Below, in pieces: positions 58,729 through 64,000 of a stretch of DNA of 64,000 nucleotides. The translations under genes and the position numbers were made by a program. The DNA is from Coccinella septempunctata (Eukaryota; Arthropoda; Insecta; Coleoptera; Coccinellidae). Where the stretch lies: NCBI RefSeq assembly GCF_907165205.1, contig NC_058193.1, forward strand, positions 35,911,521 to 35,975,520, given 5' to 3'. The notes beneath the pieces are model-generated. The model had not been told where the DNA came from, did not search any database, and saw only the letters and a program-made list of their open reading frames with translations. Position 1 is the stretch's first letter; every line of letters starts with the position of its first letter.

Positions 58729-60328
58729 AAATGTCTATTTGATGAATGTATTCGTTCAATCTATACGGTTGTTTTTGTTATCTTGTTAATCTACCTTTTG
58801 AGGATGTTGCATTTTTATGTCTATAATGATGTTGTATCAAAAATATGACTCTAGAGTGGAAAAATTTTCATGTTAAATCGACTTAAATCTCTAGGGAGGC
58901 TGCAGTTAGAGAACTGAACTCATGGTGATGTTCGATTAGTTCCGCGGTTGGTTATTTTACAGAAATCGAGAGAATAATTGAGCTGTAGTAGCTGCACTAC
59001 CAACCCCGCCGGGAAAAATTCATAAATCAATACCCCGGAGGAATTATTGTATCATAAATAAAATAGAGGAGAATTTATGCGGAGAAATGAAAGGTTACGG
59101 CCACTTCATCGAATCTGAGGTGTAGCTAGAGCTCGAGAACCAATATGGAACGGAAGCCTGCTCTTCCCTGATAAATGATAGAGCCGAGAGAAATGGCCGG
59201 TGATTTTTCCCACGAGGTGGCTATGCAATATACATTCTATTCGTTTTCCTTTATTACTTCCCTTCGTCTATCTGTCCGGAGACGTTGGCCGCGCCCAGCC
59301 CTAGGACCCGCTGCATAAATCCGAAAAATATTTAACGTCACAATATCCTTTCAGCGAAAACAATTCGAATCGAACCCGCAAATGCGCCATAAATTATCGA
59401 GGAGATGTGAACTTCCCCCTTATACTGGTCCATTTTTCACTTTGTACTTTCTTTATTTCCCGAGGAAGCTATTCCGAGGAGCGTCGGATTGATGAAAAGG
59501 CCAATGGATAGCTCCTATTCTCTATTCTTTCGATTTCAACGGCTACGAAATGATGAACGTGGCCTGCGGATTTCGTACCATTCTCCTGGAATATTCCCGC
59601 AACAACTGCAAGAGATTTAGAGGCATGAGACGTGGCACAGATAAGCTGCAAGAATGATTGAGCGTTCAGAGCCCGACTCGATTCCAAGAATAAAGGCAGT
59701 TGAGCATCAAGAGATCGCTGAAATAAATATTTCTTCTCCAAATCTCTCCGTCTCCAGTCCAATGAACCTTGAATTATATCAAATTATTACTGCTTAAATA
59801 GTGGACGTATCAGCCAAGCAAAACAGAAAGAACCTGCTAAATCCTTCAAGAGTTGGAAAGAGCAGCAGCCTTGGCTCATTCTTTTCATCTGTCAGCTGAC
59901 AGAATCGATACAATAGCATCAAGTGTCGTAGGACTTATAGACATCAGTGGAGGACATGATGAAGACCCATTTCATGGGCGGTGATAACCTGATAAATAAG
60001 GATTATGATTAATAAACCCTATAAAAGATGGATAGACATAAACGGAAAATACTGGTGCAGAGGTTGATGTACAAATGAGATAACTTATGAATATTTGGCT
60101 GAAGGAGTCGTCAGAAGATTGACTAGAGGACCGCCGCCGCTAAGAAGATTTTTATAATACACGATATTCTGGTTAGAACGGAATTCACATCTTTGCTATA
60201 ATTCGGGATGTCATTTTCGTTCGAACTGGAAAATCTTGTGTTGCCCAGCGATTTGGACTTCATGAACCACCTTCAACTGTACAGGAAAGGATTAGACCAT
60301 CATCTTATCATCTCTGAAGCTCACAGAT
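58729..60328. other. Unassigned sequence
   Basis: A minus-strand frame at 59469-59762 (97 codons) has no recognised domain. Short CpG-rich patch at 59275-59330. No gene supported. Confidence 0.4.
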
Positions 60329-60329
60329 C

Positions 60330-61075
60330 ACCTTTGGATAGCTTTCCGCGTCTTTTCTCTTCAATTTTTTCCCGTAGAGTTGTCAGTAATGTCGAATAGT
60401 AATTGCCGGTTATTGTTCTACCTTTATCCAAAAAATCAATCATGATTACTTCATGGCAATCCCAAAAAACTGAAACAAGAACTTTTCCAGCAGATTTTTG
60501 GAGACGAAACTTCTTAGGTCTTGGAGAACCAGATTGTCGCCATTCCATCGATTGTTGCTTTGTTTCTGGATCGTAGAAATGAACCCAAGTCTCATCCATA
60601 GTAACAATTCAGTTTAAGAAGTCTACGACGTTTTCAAATCGAGCACAGATCGAACGCGATGCTTCAACCCTTGCACGCTTTTGGTCAACATTCAAACATT
60701 TGGGGATCCATTTTGCAGCAATTTTTCTTATGTCCAAATTGATGTGAACTATATGATGAACGCGTTCGTATGAAATATTCAGTGTTTCAGATATCCGTTT
60801 CAGCCCAATTCGAAGGTCTGATAAAATCATGTCATAAACTGCATCGATATTTTCGGGGACTGACACAGAAACTGGCCTTCCCGATAGGTCATCATCTTCA
60901 ATGGAAAATTTACCTCTTTTAAAGGTTACAGGTCGCATACGAAGGACATTGATCACCAAGGGTATTAAGCATATCTTCGTAAATCTGCTTACCTCTCAAC
61001 CCTTTTAAATACAGGTACTTGTTGATGGCTCGATACTCCAATTTTTCGATTTTCACAATTTCGGTGAACGTCTTC
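60330..61075 (-). pseudogene. Mariner transposase, copy I (inactive)
   Basis: Open stretches of 116 and 92 codons cover GKFSIEDDDLSGRP to ARFENVVDFLN and MDETWVHFYDPETKQQ to KRRGKLSKG. A stop separates them near 60607. The start region reads VHRNCENRKIG in shifted frame, with ATG changed to ACG. Confidence 0.86.
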
Positions 61076-61156
61076 TTTCTTTTGATTTCTTGCGTACCTC
61101 TGGCTTACTTTTTTGACCTCAAACTTCACACTGACACTTCTTATGAGTTATTGTTC

Positions 61157-61170
61157 GTTGCTATGGTAAC
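61157..61170 (-). promoter_or_regulatory. X-box-like motif in mariner I
   Basis: Minus strand GTTACCATAGCAAC, identical to copies A, E and G. Confidence 0.5.
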
Positions 61171-61229
61171 GCAATATATTTCTTTTGCATGGAACTGGTT
61201 TAGACTAACTAGATATCAATACATCCTCG

Positions 61230-62273
61230 TATTTAGCTAGCAGTACATTATAAGTATACAGATTATAAATGGATAGTTGGGAAAAATTCTACAATTTTAA
61301 CTAATCAGAGTTAGGAAAACTCGATAAATTCAAGTATGATAATTATACTGGCCATACCGATTCTTCTCGAAAAACTGAAAAATTTTCTGGAACCTCACGT
61401 TCCATATACCCAAATCGAATAGTTTTTAAGTTGTTCAAGTTAATCGGAAAAGTTCACCTCTTTTGAAATGCTTTTCCAGTCGAAATTTTCGAACTGTTAG
61501 AAAATATTCATTTCCTCACTTCAGAGAAATCCCTGAAATAAGTGAGTTTGCCTTGAATTAAATCCAGCCTTGATACAAACGTCAATCAGAGTCAAATTAT
61601 GCACTCTGTCGATGAATATTTTGAAAATTGAGAATCAAAAGGGCACAATTTGAAATTCTGAGGGAGGAATCTCCATTACAAAATTATTATATTGAACGGA
61701 CCTTCTTCCTTCAATCTTGCACTATAGCAGCGCTATTCTAAGCATTTGATTATGCGAATGACTTCTTCCCCTATTCCTCCGCAGCTTCCATCCTTAATCC
61801 AGCCGATGACTTGGCAATCTCGGACGGAAACCAATTATTTCTTCCATTTTATCCCATCAGAATCGACGCCCAAATTAATGATTCCAGTTTTTGTTAGGGT
61901 CCATTAGGAGCGTCATGGAATTAAGACCTATTCGGATGATGCGATTTATATAATAGACGATTTTGGGCCGAAAAAATTTCTGACGTCCCATAATATATCA
62001 GTCTCGGTTGGAAGGCTCTTAACGGCTGGGCTTTTGAATTGGCAGTCGCTAAGGGAAAATCGGAAAACTTTTAGGGAACTGCTAGTTCACAGCTCACTTC
62101 GGCCTTGTAACGCGCTAAAATTTTTTGTTAGGCCCTATCTTGGATAATGGATATGATTTCCAGATTGTGTAGTTAATCGGAAGGAAACACAATGAAAAAG
62201 TTTCCTAGGGACGCAATCGATGTGGTTTGAAAACCGGTACACAAATCGCGACGTCCAGTACACAAAAATTATA
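61230..62273. other. Unassigned sequence
   Basis: No gene or repeat recognised. Confidence 0.4.
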
Positions 62274-63437
62274 TACTCCATTCACATTTATTTTAGCAGA
62301 CGGTTGGCCATGAAATAATTTTCTGGAGAATTTTCGACGTTGCCACAAATAATATCAATTTTTATTACTAAAATGCCGAAAGTGATTGAAAAAAAGAGAA
62401 GACAGGGTTTCAGGAGTGCTATTTAGAATTCAGGTCCGCTCATTCAAATAGTTATACCCTGATATTCTGAAATCCACAATACGTCCGACGGTAGCGAACA
62501 TATTCAATGTAAAAGAATTTATATAATGTTTCATCTGAATCTACACGACATATTTCAGCTGGATGTTTCCACAATCAGAAAGATTGTGAATGAAGAGGAT
62601 GACAAAGAATTTCCTTCCATTGGGAGACCCAAAAAAATGGTGGCATTTGAGAATTTTATGTTAGAGTGAATTAATGCGAAAAGTTTAACAGGATTTTCGA
62701 TGAATGTCATCATAGAATAATTTCCCGAAAATTGATTTTTCTATTTCTCATTTGACTTGTCCTATCCATTGTAAATGTCTTAAGGTACCAACAAATACCT
62801 AATTATTTTTATTATATCAATGTATTAAGATGAACACCCATAAATACGCGCCAGTTGTCCTGATAAGTGTTTATTCATGTGAAATTTTTGTTCAAAGGTG
62901 ACATCTTGACTTGAAACTTCCTTTAATTCCTTTCACTTATATTGATGCAAGATGATTTTTGTTGAAGAATTTAACATTCTTGTAATTATCTGTTAATTCC
63001 ATCGGGAGATACCCATTCCCAACCACTGCATCATATGCATTTCATCTTCGGGTTAATATTTTTGAAATCTACAACTGATGTAACGTATTCAAACTTTAGC
63101 CAAAGAAGATAACGATCATGAACTCTCCTCAAGCTAGTGCATATTATGACATTATACTGATCTCTTGTATTTTCCATGCAAATAACTGGATTTGGTATGC
63201 CTTCAATCAGTTTATATAAACTTCAATTATGTTCGTCACATATTTTCCGAAGAGATTCGACATTGTGATAAAATACGTGATAACAGAAACTTTCACGTAG
63301 AACGAGCAACATAGCGTTGATTTAAAACCCAAAATGTTTTGACAAGCGTCATAATCCCACATTTTCGTACTATACAGAGTGGAATGTGTCAAATTTTCAT
63401 GGCCCACCTACTTGTTAAAATAAAGGTGAATGGAGTA
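62274..63437 (+). mobile_element. TA-inserted 1.2-kb DNA element, copy 3
   Basis: The ends are TACTCCATTCACATTTATTT and its inverse (GAATGGAGTA), with TA at 62272-62273 and 63438-63439. Both ends carry the same T-to-C change relative to copies 1 and 2. Plus-strand text includes MPKVIEKK and LDVSTIRKIVNEEDD, FPSIGRPKKMVAFENF. Orientation is as copy 2. Confidence 0.87.
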
Positions 63438-63439
63438 TA

Positions 63440-63986
63440 CGTTTATATTCACATTTTCCACCAACATGCATCGACAGTGAATCCAGAAACCGCGCTGCCA
63501 TTGGGACAAACGTAATCCAAAATCGGCCGTTCGAAAATGAAAAACACCGGATGAAACGGAGGCAATCATTTCATACTCCGAATCCGTTCATTCGTCAATA
63601 CTTCAATCGCAATTTTTTTCGAACAAAAGCGACCATTTTTCGTTTCATCCTCACAGCAATTTGAAAATGAGTCGCAGAGTTATTTCGGGATTTATTTGAA
63701 TTCGTACCGTTTTACAGTCATCAGTCATTCATGACAGCGTTCGAAACCTCATATTTGCATCACAGAGCCCTTCGACGCATACCGTTTCCAATTAATTTTC
63801 ATTTTTCGTTTGGTGTTTGTTTTTGGCGATGCAGTAAGGTGGTGTAAATGTGAAAATTCGGATCGGTAATTTTTCAGATTCCATCGTGGAAACAGTCGTT
63901 ATCGATCAATTTCATTCTCAATGCAATATCGTAAGATAATCTCATTTTTTGGGATAGTTTTGTAGGTATATACGGTATACGAATAT
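63440..63986. other. Unassigned sequence
   Basis: No feature recognised. Confidence 0.4.
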
Positions 63987-64000
63987 TTTAACAGTGGATT
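63987..64000. mobile_element. Probable start of a further foldback element, cut by the window end
   Basis: The window ends with TTAACAGTGGATT. This matches the arm beginning of the copies at 30750 and 48761. Only about 14 bases are visible. Confidence 0.35.

Larger units (their letters stand above)
60329..61229 (-). mobile_element. Mariner copy I, 3'-truncated
   Basis: The 5' inverted repeat ends at 61229 (reverse complement ACGAGGATGTATTGATATCT). The left boundary is inside coding sequence at about 60329, before the second catalytic Asp, so the C-terminal third and the 3' inverted repeat are absent. Confidence 0.9.

Overview
The window reads as non-coding DNA from an animal genome, most likely an insect. 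It is AT-rich, has no dense gene arrangement, and carries one eukaryotic tRNA gene with internal A and B boxes. The rest is dominated by degraded transposons of insect type (mariner DD34D, Tc1 DD34E, RTE-like, R2/R4-like and jockey/CR1-like LINEs, and several foldback MITEs). I cannot name the species; a beetle is only a guess. No intact host protein-coding gene was found. By my reading roughly half of the window can be assigned to repeats or mobile elements.

Layout, left half. 341-4985 is a tandem array of a 494-bp unit ending in a 174-bp module. 6028-8441 holds a foldback element and a second foldback element that contains an RTE-like LINE fragment. 9136-10390 is rich in AACGTT-type motifs and has a 403-bp tandem duplication. 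11051-12430 is the 3' end of an R2/R4-type LINE. 13121-14060 and 19328-20345 are two loci of one repeat family marked by the motif CGAGAGTGTCAGATT in both orientations. 15469-16930 is a DNA transposon with 31-bp terminal inverted repeats and a perfect 8-bp target duplication. 16975-18210 holds remnants of an IS630/Tc1-type transposase and of a LINE. Small hairpin elements lie at 19151-19315, 19673-19925 and 21649-21904. Two very short exon-like signals on the minus strand (14907-14924, 18915-18944) are the only hints of a host gene.

Layout, right half. Nine copies of one mariner family (A to I) lie between 22466 and 61229, all inactivated, and several are truncated at only one end. A Tc1 element at 35754-37203 is nearly intact but has one stop codon and a lost catalytic Asp. 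A separate family of about 1.2 kb with TA target duplications occurs three times (40680-41887, 49444-50599, 62274-63437). A second, shorter 494-bp array with the same 174-bp module is at 51372-52860. The tRNA-Val(AAC) gene is at 34817-34889 on the minus strand.

Interactions between elements are the main interest. Two LINE 3' ends sit tail to tail inside mariner E. A 212-bp duplication flanks mariner F. An RTE-like LINE sits inside a foldback element. Most mariner copies that keep their 5' UTR carry a match to the RFX X-box. The window looks like an old, repeatedly invaded region. Everything about activity or host use is inference.
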